From: Burkholderiales bacterium RIFCSPLOWO2_12_FULL_65_40
GTDB taxonomy: Bacteria; Pseudomonadota; Gammaproteobacteria; Burkholderiales; Burkholderiaceae_C
Direction: 5' to 3'
DNA: 64,000 nucleotides
Assembly: GCA_001770955.1 (NCBI GenBank)
Contig: MESL01000007.1
Coordinates: 62,001 to 126,000, forward strand
Positions 26,792 through 36,546 of the stretch are shown here, in pieces (the stretch's first letter is position 1; each line of letters begins with the position of its first letter). The notes under the pieces were generated by a model. The model did no database searches. It was not told where the DNA came from and saw nothing but the letters and a program-made list of their open reading frames with translations. The position numbers and the translations under genes are program-made.

Positions 26792-28963
26792 ATGAAGAAG
26801 AGTGTGATGGCCGGCGTTTTCGGTGCCGGTCTGGCGGCTGTGGGCTGGGTGGCCTGGGGCTTCGTGGGGTCGAGCCCGCTGGCGCTGGCGATGACAGTGC
26901 TGATGGGCGGGGTGTATGTGCTGGGGGCTGCGGAGCTGATGCGGTTTCGCGCTGCGACAGCGTCCCTGGCGGCCGCACTGGCCGACATGGCGCAACCGTT
27001 GACGGACCTGGGTGCATGGCTGGAGCGCCTGCCCCCGCCACTGCGCGGGCCGGTGCGCCAGCGGATCGAGGGCGCGCGCATGGCGCTGCCGGGTCCGGCG
27101 CTGGCGCCGTATCTGGTGGGGCTGCTGGTCATGCTGGGCATGCTGGGCACCTTTCTGGGCATGGTGGTGACCTTCAAGGGGGCCGTGCTGGCGCTGGAGG
27201 TTTCGGCCAACCTGGAGGCGGTCCGTGCCGCGCTGGCGGCGCCCATCAAAGGGCTGGGGCTGTCGTTCGGCACCTCGGTGGCCGGGGTGGCTACATCGGC
27301 CATGCTGGGCCTGCTGCTGGCGCTGTGCCGCCGCGAGCGCCTGGAGGCGCTGCGCCTGCTCGATGTCCGCATTGCCACGGTGCTGCGGCCGTTCTCGCCA
27401 GCGCACCGTCGCGACGAAATGTTCCATGCCTTGCAGGCCCAGGCACAGGCCCTGCCGCTGATCGCACAACACCTCCAGGGGCTGATGGACGGGCTGGAGC
27501 GCCGCCACGGGCAGTTGAACGACCAGTTGCTGGAGCGGCAGCAGGCGTTTCACCAGGAGGCTGCATCGGCCTACACCCAGTTGGCCAGCGCGGTGGGGGC
27601 CTCGCTGCAAGGCAGTCTGGAGGCCGGCACCCGCCAGGCCGGTGAGGTGATCCGGCCGGTGGTCGAGCAGGCCATGCACACTCTGGCGCAGGAAGCACGG
27701 AATTCGCATGCGCAACTGCGCGAAGTGACCGGAGCGCAGATGCAGGCGCTCTCTGGCCAATGGGAGGGCACCGCCCGACAGGCGGCCGATACCTGGTTGA
27801 CAGCGCTGCACGGCCAGGAACAGGCCCAGCAAGCGCAGGCGGCGCGGCTCGATGCCGCTTTAGAGGCCGTCGCGCACGCCTTCGAGCAGCGCTCCGGCGC
27901 TCTGCAGGCCGCGCTGCACGAGACCGTCACGCAAGCGCATGCGGCCCAGGCCGCCGCCGACCAGCAGCGCCTGGCGGAATGGAGCCGGTCCATGCAGGAC
28001 ATGGCCCGCATGCTGGCAGCGCAATGGCAGCAGGCCGGTGTGCAAGCGGTGGAACAGCAGCAGCGCGTGTGCCTGTCCATGGAGGAGGCCACGGCCCGGA
28101 TCACGGAGCGCATGGACGAGCAGGCACAGCAGGCCCTGGGTGGTGCTGCACGCTTGCTGGACCAAACGGACGCGCTGATGCGCACGCGGATGGAAACGGA
28201 AGCCCAGTGGGTGCAGGCGCAGGGCCAGCGCATGGACCAGCTGGCCCACGTCTGGCGCACCGAACTCGGTGCCCTGCGCGATGAGGAGGCCGCGCGCGCG
28301 CAGGCCGCCGTCGAGCGGCTCGATGTGTTGCAGGCCGCTGTGGCCGGGCATCTGGCCACCCTGGGCGCGGCCCTGGAGGCACCGCTCACGCGCCTGCTGC
28401 AAACGGCCTCCGACGTACCGCAGGCGGCCGCCGAGGTGATTGCGCAGTTGCGCCAGGAGATGACGCGCCTGGGCGAGCGCGACAACATCGCCCTGGCCGA
28501 GCGCACCGCCATGATGGAGCAGCTGGGCAGCTTGCTGCATTCCGTCAACGAGGCTGCCGTGCAGCAGCGTGCGGCCATCGAATCCCTGGTGCACTCTGCT
28601 GCCTCGGTGCTGGAGCAGGCAGGGCAGCAGTTTGCACAGTCGCTGCAAGCGCAGGCCGGCACGGTGGACGGGGTGGCGGCGCATGTGGCGGCCAGCGCGG
28701 TGGAACTGTCGAGCCTGGGCGAATCTTTCGGCCATGGCGTGGGGTTGTTCAGTGCCAGCAGCGAGAAGCTGACGGAGAGCCTGCAGCGCATCGAGGCGGC
28801 CCTTGGGCAGTCCCTGAGCCGCAGCGACGAACAGTTGGCCTACTACGTGGCGCAGGCGCGCGAGGTGATCGATCTGAGCATCAGCGCCCAGCAGGGCATT
28901 GTGGAAGACCTGCGCCGCATGAACAGCCGGGCCGCTGCCGGCGCGCAGGAGGTTGCCGCATGA
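26792..28963 (+). CDS. DUF802 protein: MotA/ExbB-like membrane subunit with a long coiled-coil tail
   Basis: 723 residues. The first 180 hold four predicted membrane helices (about 5-24, 30-50, 105-127 and 157-178). Helix 3 reads YLVGLLVMLGMLGTFLGMV and helix 4 LSFGTSVAGVATSAMLGLLL, closely resembling the pore helices of MotA, ExbB and TolQ, including Thr residues (120, 161, 168) in comparable spots. The remaining 540 residues are a Gln/Ala/Glu-rich cytoplasmic region with heptad-like periodicity, i.e. a very long coiled coil with repeated segments, the part named DUF802. It overlaps the MotB-like gene by ATGA. The pairing and tail recall ZorA of Zorya defence systems, but identity with ZorA is not claimed. 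The ion-channel role is inferred. Confidence 0.8.
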   Translation: MKKSVMAGVFGAGLAAVGWVAWGFVGSSPLALAMTVLMGGVYVLGAAELMRFRAATASLAAALADMAQPLTDLGAWLERLPPPLRGPVRQRIEGARMALPGPALAPYLVGLLVMLGMLGTFLGMVVTFKGAVLALEVSANLEAVRAALAAPIKGLGLSFGTSVAGVATSAMLGLLLALCRRERLEALRLLDVRIATVLRPFSPAHRRDEMFHALQAQAQALPLIAQHLQGLMDGLERRHGQLNDQLLERQQAFHQEAASAYTQLASAVGASLQGSLEAGTRQAGEVIRPVVEQAMHTLAQEARNSHAQLREVTGAQMQALSGQWEGTARQAADTWLTALHGQEQAQQAQAARLDAALEAVAHAFEQRSGALQAALHETVTQAHAAQAAADQQRLAEWSRSMQDMARMLAAQWQQAGVQAVEQQQRVCLSMEEATARITERMDEQAQQALGGAARLLDQTDALMRTRMETEAQWVQAQGQRMDQLAHVWRTELGALRDEEAARAQAAVERLDVLQAAVAGHLATLGAALEAPLTRLLQTASDVPQAAAEVIAQLRQEMTRLGERDNIALAERTAMMEQLGSLLHSVNEAAVQQRAAIESLVHSAASVLEQAGQQFAQSLQAQAGTVDGVAAHVAASAVELSSLGESFGHGVGLFSASSEKLTESLQRIEAALGQSLSRSDEQLAYYVAQAREVIDLSISAQQGIVEDLRRMNSRAAAGAQEVAA

Positions 28964-29613
28964 TCGGTATGGACGAGGTGGACGACACCACTGAGCAGAG
29001 CGCGACGGTGTGGGCCGTGTTTGGCGACCTGATGGCAGGCCTGCTGGGTGCCTTTGTGCTGGTGCTGGTCGGCATGCTGGTGATGCAGGTGGATCTGGTG
29101 GCCAGCCTGCGGCAGGAGGTGGAGCGGCGCCAGATGGAGGAGCAGCGCCGCATGGCGCTGGAGAAAGCGCTGGCCATTCCACTGGCCAGCGGCCGGGTCA
29201 CGGTGAACGAGGGGCGTATCGGCATCAGCGGCAGCGTGCTGTTCGCCCCGGGCTCCGACGAGCTGCGCCCTGAGGGGCGCCAGTTGCTGACCAGCCTGGT
29301 GCAGCCGCTGCGCGTGTACCTGCGCGAGCGCGACGAGATGCTGATGGTGAGCGGCTTCACCGACAACAAGCTTTTGCGGGGGGGCAACCAGCGATTCACC
29401 GACAACCTGGAACTGTCGGCCCAGCGGGCGCTGACGGTCACCCGCACGTTGATCGACGAGGGCATGCCTGCATCGCAGGTGTTCGCTGCCGCTTTTGGCG
29501 CCGAGCAGCCGGTGGCGTCCAACGACGATGACAGCGGCCGGGCACAGAACCGCCGTGTGGAGATGGCGCCCGTGCCCAAGGCCTCGAACACGAAGCCGGC
29601 GCAGCATGGGTGA
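28960..29613 (+). CDS. MotB/OmpA-like stator subunit
   Basis: 217 residues with the MotB plan: a short cytoplasmic start, one membrane helix (about 18-42) opening W-A-V-F-G-D-L-M-A-G-L-L, a charged linker helix (48-70), and an OmpA/MotB peptidoglycan-binding domain (about 85-203). Asp23 sits where MotB carries its proton-binding Asp in the W-K-x-A-Y-A-D-F-M-T motif. The C-terminal domain shows SGSVLFAPGSDEL, SGFTDN (Asp135), NLELSAQRA (Arg156) and QNRRVEM, with about six extra residues between the Asp and Arg motifs compared with OmpA. AGGAGG precedes the ATG. Paired with the DUF802 protein it should form a wall-anchored ion channel. OmpA-only annotation would miss this. Confidence 0.82.
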   Translation: MIGMDEVDDTTEQSATVWAVFGDLMAGLLGAFVLVLVGMLVMQVDLVASLRQEVERRQMEEQRRMALEKALAIPLASGRVTVNEGRIGISGSVLFAPGSDELRPEGRQLLTSLVQPLRVYLRERDEMLMVSGFTDNKLLRGGNQRFTDNLELSAQRALTVTRTLIDEGMPASQVFAAAFGAEQPVASNDDDSGRAQNRRVEMAPVPKASNTKPAQHG

Positions 29614-30208
29614 TTCGCTCCTGGAGTCCTTGCGGGCCGAGGGTTTGCACCGCCACGATCCCGCGCGCTTTCGTTACCTGGAGGTGCTGGCCCGGCGGCT
29701 ACCCCTGCAGCCGTCACCCGTGCAACAGGTGCTGCAGCAGCGGTGGCACACCGCCGTGGCGGACTATGCCGAGCGCGCCCGGTCGGCGCGCGGCTTGTCC
29801 GCCAGTGCTGCGGCGATTACCACGGATGCTCCGCTGTCCCAATTGAACCGTTACCTCCAGGCACGCACCGAGGGTGATGCGACCCCGGGGCTGGCTGGTG
29901 GTGGCGCACGCATGCCCGACATGAAGAGCGTGCGCCGGTTCAGCGAGGTCTGGTCCAAGATTTCTGCCGAGCAGCAGGTTGCGCAGGCCCTGGTGCGCGG
30001 GCCCGAGAACGCCGGGCCGCTCAACTCGCACCGGCTCATGCTGCGCGCGCTGCGCCTGATGCGCGGCTTGTCGCCCGACTACACGCGGCGTTTCATGGCG
30101 CAGATGGATGCCTTGTTGTGGCTGGAGCAGGCGCATGCGAAAGCCACCCCGCCCGCAGCCCGGCCGGTGCGCAAGAGCCGACGCAAGGGCAACGTTGCAC
30201 AATCCTGA
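29606..30208 (+). CDS. DUF2894 family protein, last gene of the motor-like operon
   Basis: 200-residue soluble protein of unknown function. The N-terminal block (LLESLRAEGLHRHDPARFRYLEVLARRLP, then VQQVLQQRWHTAVADYAERA) is the DUF2894 hallmark, a helical domain; the middle is low complexity, and the C-terminus is very basic (RPVRKSRRKGN) and could contact nucleic acid or acidic membrane lipids. It starts eight bases before the stop of the MotB-like gene, so translation is coupled. A frame opening further upstream is just overlap. It always seems to travel with DUF3348 and DUF802 genes (recalled), which suggests a dedicated partner. Confidence 0.76.
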   Translation: MGDSLLESLRAEGLHRHDPARFRYLEVLARRLPLQPSPVQQVLQQRWHTAVADYAERARSARGLSASAAAITTDAPLSQLNRYLQARTEGDATPGLAGGGARMPDMKSVRRFSEVWSKISAEQQVAQALVRGPENAGPLNSHRLMLRALRLMRGLSPDYTRRFMAQMDALLWLEQAHAKATPPAARPVRKSRRKGNVAQS

Positions 30209-30272
30209 CGGTGGCCATGCGCCTGCCGCAGGCGCGACCCCACCCCCATATCTCTGCAGAACAGGAACCCCC

Positions 30273-31217
30273 ATGTCCTCCCCTGAGCATTCCCCGTTTG
30301 TCTGGCAAGGCCGGGTTGATGTCGAAGAAACGGGCCCCAGCAACCGCTGGCACCAGCATGTGCGGCCTTTTGCCGATGACAGCCGGGGCGGCGTCGCATT
30401 GCTGGGCTTTGCCGTGGATGAAGGCGTGCGCCGCAATGGTGGGCGGCCCGGTGCGGCCGAGGGGCCGTACATGCTGCGCAAGGCGTTGTCGGGCCTGCCG
30501 GTCATGGGAGAGCCAGCCGTGTGGGATGCGGGGGATGTAGCGTGCACCGGCGACCAGCTCGAAGCCGCGCAAGATGCTCTGGCGCAGCGGGTGGCCCAGG
30601 CCATTGCCCAGGGGTGTGTGCCGCTGGTGCTGGGCGGTGGGCACGAAGTGGCCTGGGGCACCTTTCAGGGGGTTGTGCGTGCCCGCCCGCAGATACAGCG
30701 TGTGCTGGTAGTGAACTTCGACGCCCATTTCGATCTGCGCAAGGCCGCGCGGGGCAACTCGGGCACGCCGTTCCGCCAGATGCAGGAATGGTGCGCGTCC
30801 CATGGCATTCCCTTCGACTACCGTGTTTTCGGCATCAGCCGGTTTGCCAATACCCAGGCGCTGTTCGACCGGGCCGATGCACTGGGGGTGCACTATGTGC
30901 TGGACGATGCGTTGCAGAGCGAGGCTGGGGTGCTGCAGGCGCAGGCGGCCCTGGTACACGACATGGCGCAGTGCGATGCCGTGTACCTGACCGTTGATCT
31001 GGACGTGCTGCCCGCAGGAGTGGCGCCGGGGGTTTCGGCGCCTGCTGCGCTGGGCATGCCGCTCGCGCTGGTCGAGCGCCTGGTGGATACCGTGCTGGCC
31101 AGCCGCAAGCTGGTGGCGGCCGACATTGCCGAGCTCAACCCCGCGTTCGATCGGGACGGGTTGACCGCCAAGGTGGCCGCGCGCCTGGTGGCGCGCATGG
31201 CCCGGGGTTGTGTCTGA
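30273..31217 (+). CDS. hutG: formimidoylglutamase (arginase/agmatinase family)
   Basis: Ureohydrolase-fold enzyme; as HutG it hydrolyses N-formimidoyl-glutamate to glutamate and formamide in histidine breakdown. The 314-residue protein carries all manganese ligands: His124 (GGGHE), Asp150, His152 and Asp154 (NFDAHFDLR), and Asp242/Asp244 (TVDLDVLP). The early loop GVRRNGGRPGAAEGPYMLRKAL and the Asn-Ser-Gly-Thr-Pro-Phe-Arg-Gln motif match formimidoylglutamase better than arginase or agmatinase. No other hut genes are in the window, so the assignment rests on motifs. A large palindrome (P2) follows the gene. Confidence 0.88.
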   Translation: MSSPEHSPFVWQGRVDVEETGPSNRWHQHVRPFADDSRGGVALLGFAVDEGVRRNGGRPGAAEGPYMLRKALSGLPVMGEPAVWDAGDVACTGDQLEAAQDALAQRVAQAIAQGCVPLVLGGGHEVAWGTFQGVVRARPQIQRVLVVNFDAHFDLRKAARGNSGTPFRQMQEWCASHGIPFDYRVFGISRFANTQALFDRADALGVHYVLDDALQSEAGVLQAQAALVHDMAQCDAVYLTVDLDVLPAGVAPGVSAPAALGMPLALVERLVDTVLASRKLVAADIAELNPAFDRDGLTAKVAARLVARMARGCV

Positions 31218-31245
31218 CCACCGTCTTCGACAAAGCAATGTTCTT

Positions 31246-31409
31246 GGGATGACCTGCATAACTCCCTGCGGTCGGTGATAGCACGGTCTCGGGCGGTCCA
31301 CTGCGTTGCTTTTCTTGCCAATAGCCGAGCTATTGGCCGCAAAAAGACGCCTTGCGGCCCATCCCGATCCGCACTACCACCGACTCGCGAGGGTTATGCA
31401 GGTCATCCC
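31246..31409. repeat. large imperfect palindrome P2 between hutG and groEL
   Basis: Outer arms share GGGATGACCTGCATAAC and then TCGGTG[A/G]TAG; the centre is the hairpin CCAATAGCCGAGCTATTGG flanked by GCGGTCCACTGCGTTGCTTTT and AAAAAGACGCCTTGCGGCC. Length 164 bp. The core resembles that of P3. It lies between convergent genes, next to a conventional terminator. Confidence 0.75.
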
Positions 31410-31419
31410 TTGCGGGCGT

Positions 31420-31451
31420 AAAAAAACCCGCAGCGGGTGCTGCGGGTTTTT
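31420..31451 (-). terminator. intrinsic terminator of groESL
   Basis: AAAACCCGCAGC (31423-31434) pairs with GCTGCGGGTTTT (31439-31450) around a 4-base loop. On the minus strand the stem is followed by seven T residues, 46 bases after the groEL stop. The T-run on the plus strand is shorter, so it may work in both directions. Confidence 0.88.
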
Positions 31452-31496
31452 GGGAGTGTGGGCTCCGTGGGCGAACCGGAGTTCGCCCGACAGGCA

Positions 31497-33240
<1,744 letters not shown>

Positions 33241-33319
33241 CTGTCTTCGGCCGGGCCTGCGGCCCTTCACTTGGCTGCGCCAAGTTAGCCTGCGACGAAA
33301 GTGACTGCCCTGCGGTCAG

Positions 33320-33610
33320 TCACTTTTCGACAACCGCAAACAGGTCGTCTTCCTTCATCACCAGCAGTTCGTCGCCATCGACCTTGACGGTCTGGCCGCT
33401 GTACTTGCCGAACAGGACGCGGTCGCCCACCTTGACGCTCATCGCGCCCAGTTCGCCCTTGTCGTTCTTCTTGCCCGGACCCACGGCCAGCACTTCACCC
33501 TGGTCGGGCTTCTCGGCGGCGTTGTCGGGGATGAAGATGCCCGAAGCGGTCTTGGTCTCGCTCTCGATACGCTTGACGATCACGCGGTCGTGCAGGGGGC
33601 GAAGTTTCAT
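33320..33610 (-). CDS. groES: co-chaperonin GroES
   Basis: 10-kDa lid of the GroEL chamber. The 96-residue product is complete: [25 protein letters not shown] with the mobile loop (residues 16-32), then [15 protein letters not shown] and the terminal [16 protein letters not shown] end. AGGAG before the ATG at 33610 fixes the start against an upstream open frame. It is the first gene of the groES-groEL operon and is preceded by a CIRCE operator and a heat-shock-type promoter. Confidence 0.98.
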   Translation of the reverse strand: MKLRPLHDRVIVKRIESETKTASGIFIPDNAAEKPDQGEVLAVGPGKKNDKGELGAMSVKVGDRVLFGKYSGQTVKVDGDELLVMKEDDLFAVVEK

Positions 33611-33696
33611 ATGCAAATCTCCTGGGTTCAAAAAAACGTTGTCATCTCGACGCGCCTGGGGGTCAGACGCTGTGGAATTCAGCCCGAAACGAGTTG

Positions 33697-33723
33697 CTAG
33701 CACTCGTGGTGGGCGAGTGCTAA
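33697..33723 (-). promoter_or_regulatory. CIRCE operator (HrcA binding site) of groESL
   Basis: Minus strand TTAGCACTC, nine-base spacer, GAGTGCTAG: the CIRCE inverted repeat with one mismatch in the last position, 87 bases before the groES start. HrcA repression of groESL follows from established knowledge. Confidence 0.93.
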
Positions 33724-33751
33724 TGATAAGGGCTTTTATCGGCGTTTCAAG
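33723..33751 (-). promoter_or_regulatory. groESL promoter, sigma-70 and sigma-32-like
   Basis: Minus strand TTGAAA (33750-33745), 16-base spacer and TATCAT (33728-33723), directly abutting CIRCE. The same stretch reads CTTGAAA-N12-CCCTTAT, close to a sigma-32 promoter, so dual control by HrcA and RpoH is likely. Confidence 0.7.
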
Positions 33752-33829
33752 ACCTGGGTGAATGGGCGACTCAGAAGCCGGGCCACCAGCACTCCGGGGT
33801 GGCGATGGCGAACCCATCGGAATGGGGGT

Positions 33830-33898
33830 ATTTTTTGCTATCAAAAATTGAGCATTAAGCGCTTTTCTGTAAAGCGCTCAGGTCGATTTTTGTGCTAA
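33830..33898 (+). repeat. short palindromic repeat R7, between groES promoter and nadM
   Basis: TATTTTTTGCTATCAAAAAT, then AAGCGCTTTTCTGTAAAGCGCTCAGG and GATTTTTGTGCT. The stem is AGCGCTTT/AAAGCGCT. It ends at the stop codon of the NadM-Nudix gene. Confidence 0.65.
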
Positions 33899-34947
33899 CT
33901 GACGAGAGATCCAGGCCGATCCGTGAGTCTCAGGAAGTGGTCCAGCATGTGAAAGTGGTCTTCAAAGAACTGCCCTTCCATTGCGGTCAGATCGCCCAGC
34001 GGCACCCACAGTGCCTCCAGCGCATCGTCATCGGCCTGCACGGTGGGCAGAGGGGCTTCACCCAGATCAAAGTAATGGGCGTGCGTGATCGTGCGGCCGC
34101 GCTGGCTGCGGTCTGGGTGGTCGAACACGCTGATCTGGCGCAGTGCCGCGCGCAGTGTGGCTTCGGGCAGGCTGCAATGGGTTTCTTCGGCCAGTTCGCG
34201 CAGGCAGGACTGCCACAGCGTCTCGCGCGGCTCGATGAAACCGCCCGGCAAGGCCAGCAGGCCCTTGCCGGGGGCGTGGGCACGGCGGATCAGCAGCACA
34301 TGGTTCTGGCAGCGCAACAGGGCGTCCACCGTGACGAACACAGGCGGGTAGGGGGCAGCGGCCCAGGCGGCGCGGTAACCGCGCAGCATGCGCCATTCTT
34401 CCTGCAGGGCCAGGTAGTCGGGCTGCTGCGCAAAGTGATGCAGGGCGTTCAGCGTGCTGTCGGGGATGTCCTGCGCCAGCGGGGCCAGTGCGCCCTGTAC
34501 GGTGGCGGGCGTGGCGCCAAACAGGGCGTCGCGGATGGTGGTGGCGTCGATGCTGCCCTGGCGCTCCATGTCCATCAGGGCCCAGCCGGGGAAACTGCGC
34601 AGGTAGCTGCTGCTGGCGTCCTTGAAGTGGCCCACCAGAGCGATGCGCGCGCCGGGCGCGGTCAACCGGGCCACGCCTTCGCGCACGGCCTGTACCCAGA
34701 CGGCTTCGTTGTAGTAGTCGCGCATCGGCAGCACCTGCACGCGGTGGCGGTCGGCTTCGGGCAGCGCACCGCGCAGCATGGCTTCGCGCTCTTGCCAGGT
34801 GAAGGGATTCTTGGGCGAGCGCGCCTGCCAGGCCGAGCCCGCCACCACGATGACCTGCCGGGCGCTGTCCAGCGCGCGCTGCAGCAGGGCCATGTGGCCG
34901 TTGTGTACGGGTTCAAAACGCCCGATGTAGATGGCGGTATCGACCAT
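33895..34947 (-). CDS. bifunctional NMN adenylyltransferase / Nudix hydrolase
   Basis: Two fused domains in 350 residues. Residues 1-175 form a NadM-type nucleotidylyltransferase (YIGRFEPVHNGH, HxGH at 15-18; later SSSYLRSFP and SIDATTIRD) that makes NAD from NMN and ATP. Residues 190-350 form a Nudix domain with the box GGFIEPRETLWQSCLRELAEET (about 235-257), in characterised homologues an ADP-ribose pyrophosphatase. Both motifs are complete. The pair would link NAD synthesis with removal of ADP-ribose. The ATG at 34947 begins right at the catalytic strand, leaving no doubt about the start. Confidence 0.93.
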   Translation of the reverse strand: MVDTAIYIGRFEPVHNGHMALLQRALDSARQVIVVAGSAWQARSPKNPFTWQEREAMLRGALPEADRHRVQVLPMRDYYNEAVWVQAVREGVARLTAPGARIALVGHFKDASSSYLRSFPGWALMDMERQGSIDATTIRDALFGATPATVQGALAPLAQDIPDSTLNALHHFAQQPDYLALQEEWRMLRGYRAAWAAAPYPPVFVTVDALLRCQNHVLLIRRAHAPGKGLLALPGGFIEPRETLWQSCLRELAEETHCSLPEATLRAALRQISVFDHPDRSQRGRTITHAHYFDLGEAPLPTVQADDDALEALWVPLGDLTAMEGQFFEDHFHMLDHFLRLTDRPGSLVS

Positions 34948-34974
34948 GGGCCTCCGATGGCGGTAGGGTTATGA

Positions 34975-35035
34975 GCGTTATTGGCCTCTATCGCTTCACT
35001 ATAAAGCGCAAGCAGCTATCTTTTTAGTAGTAATT
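34975..35035 (-). repeat. short palindromic repeat R8, upstream of nadM
   Basis: Minus strand AAGATAGCTGCTTGCGCTTTATAG, then AAGCGATAGAGGCCAATAACGC, matching the family including the AGAGGCCAAT ending. It lies in the 331-bp gap between the divergent nadM and cyclase genes. The rest of that gap has no supported gene. Confidence 0.62.
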
Positions 35036-35278
35036 TTACCGTGAGCAGGGTTTGCACGTGCCGCGCGCCGATCGGCAGCCAAGGTGGCAGGGGGCCGACG
35101 GCGTGCGGGACAGGCAGGGACCGCACGGCGCACAAAACATTGGACCGCTGCCCTGAAATCTGGCAAAAACGCACACTTTGTGTTCCGAGCACAACGAGCG
35201 CGCGCAGGCTGAGCGGGTACGGCCGCCGCCGCATCGCCAACAACATGCCGGCCCGGCGCGGCCGTCTGAGGGAGATTC

Positions 35279-36520
35279 ATGTCTTTGCGGCTCAAATTCA
35301 ATCTGGTGCTGGCGGCCGTTGTCTTCGCGGCAGCGGTCGGTGCGGGGCTTTATGTACACCGCTTCCTGCAGCAGTCGGCGATCGAGGAGGTGCAGCACAA
35401 CTCGCAGATCATGATGCACGCGGCCATGGCGATTCGGGACTACACCACCGAACTTGTCAAGCCGCACCTGGACGTGACGCTGGCCGAGAAGTTTCTGCCA
35501 CAGACGGTGCCCGCCTATGCTGCGACCGAGACGCTGCGGCGCCTGCAGAACCGGTTTCCGGGCTACGAGTACAAGGAGGCGGTGCTCAACCCGACCAACC
35601 TGCGCGACCGCGCCAATGAGTGGGAAGAACGCATCATCAGCGACTTCCGCGAAGGCCGGGCTGACCTCAAGAAGGAGGTGACCGGCGAGGTGGGCGAGGG
35701 CATGCACCGCGCCCTGTATGTGGCCCGTCCCATCACCATCCGGCAGACCCAGTGCCTGGCGTGCCACAGCACGCCGCAGGTGGCGCCTCCCACCATGCTC
35801 AAGGTGTACGGCGACCAGAACGGTTTTGGCTGGAGCATGAACGAAACCGTGGGCATCCAGGTGGTGAAAGTGCCGATGTACTTTCCGCTGGAGAAGGCGC
35901 GTCAGACCTTCAATACCGTCATGACCGCGCTGGTGGGCAGCTTTGCGGCGCTGTTTGTCGTGCTCAATCTGTCGTTGTCGTCCCTGGTGATCGAGCCCAT
36001 GGCGCGGCTCAACCGCAAGCTCGAAGACCTGGCCACCAAGGATTTTCTGACCGACCTGGTCAATCGGCGGCGTTTCTTTGAAAGGCTGGAGGCCGAGATG
36101 GCCGAGGCCCGCATCAAGAAGGGCAGTCTGTCGGTCGTGATGTTCGACATCGACTTCTTCAAGCGCATCAACGACACCTTTGGGCATGACTCGGGGGATG
36201 TGGTGCTCAAGAGCACGGCGCTGCGCGTGCGCGAGCTGCTGCGTTCGTCCGACTGCGCGGCGCGTTTTGGGGGCGAGGAGTTCATCCTCCTGCTCAAGGA
36301 AACGCCGGTGGACGCCGCCATGGCCATGGCCGAGGCGGTGCGCGCGCGCATCGCCGGGGTGCCGTTCGACGCGGTGGGCCATGTCAGCGCCAGCTTTGGC
36401 GTAGCCACCTGGGATCACAAGGAGGACAGCCACGCGCTCATCAAGCGCGCGGATACGGCGCTGTACGTGGCCAAGTCGCAGGGGCGCAACTGCGTGGTGC
36501 AAGCGCAGGAGGCCGCCTGA
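35279..36520 (+). CDS. diguanylate cyclase with periplasmic c-heme-type DUF3365 (Tll0287-like) sensor
   Basis: Membrane c-di-GMP synthase of 413 residues. A membrane helix (7-25), a periplasmic DUF3365 domain (about 30-205) with a single heme-attachment motif CLACH (159-163), a second helix (213-235) and a cytoplasmic GGDEF domain (252-410). The active site is GGEEF (331-335) and an RSSD inhibitory site precedes it by five residues, so product feedback should work. The CXXCH suggests covalent heme and sensing of redox, NO or O2. GGGAGA before the ATG at 35279 supports the start. It ends 26 bases before the convergent hemerythrin gene. Confidence 0.9.
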   Translation: MSLRLKFNLVLAAVVFAAAVGAGLYVHRFLQQSAIEEVQHNSQIMMHAAMAIRDYTTELVKPHLDVTLAEKFLPQTVPAYAATETLRRLQNRFPGYEYKEAVLNPTNLRDRANEWEERIISDFREGRADLKKEVTGEVGEGMHRALYVARPITIRQTQCLACHSTPQVAPPTMLKVYGDQNGFGWSMNETVGIQVVKVPMYFPLEKARQTFNTVMTALVGSFAALFVVLNLSLSSLVIEPMARLNRKLEDLATKDFLTDLVNRRRFFERLEAEMAEARIKKGSLSVVMFDIDFFKRINDTFGHDSGDVVLKSTALRVRELLRSSDCAARFGGEEFILLLKETPVDAAMAMAEAVRARIAGVPFDAVGHVSASFGVATWDHKEDSHALIKRADTALYVAKSQGRNCVVQAQEAA

Positions 36521-36546
36521 CGGGGCAGGGAGTGGTTTGACGAAGC

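Noticed and set aside
26792..30208. Calling the motor-like operon a Zorya system
   Set aside because: There is a ZorAB-like pair, but no ZorC, ZorD or ZorE partner can be recognised and the neighbours are DUF3348 and DUF2894 proteins, so only resemblance is claimed.
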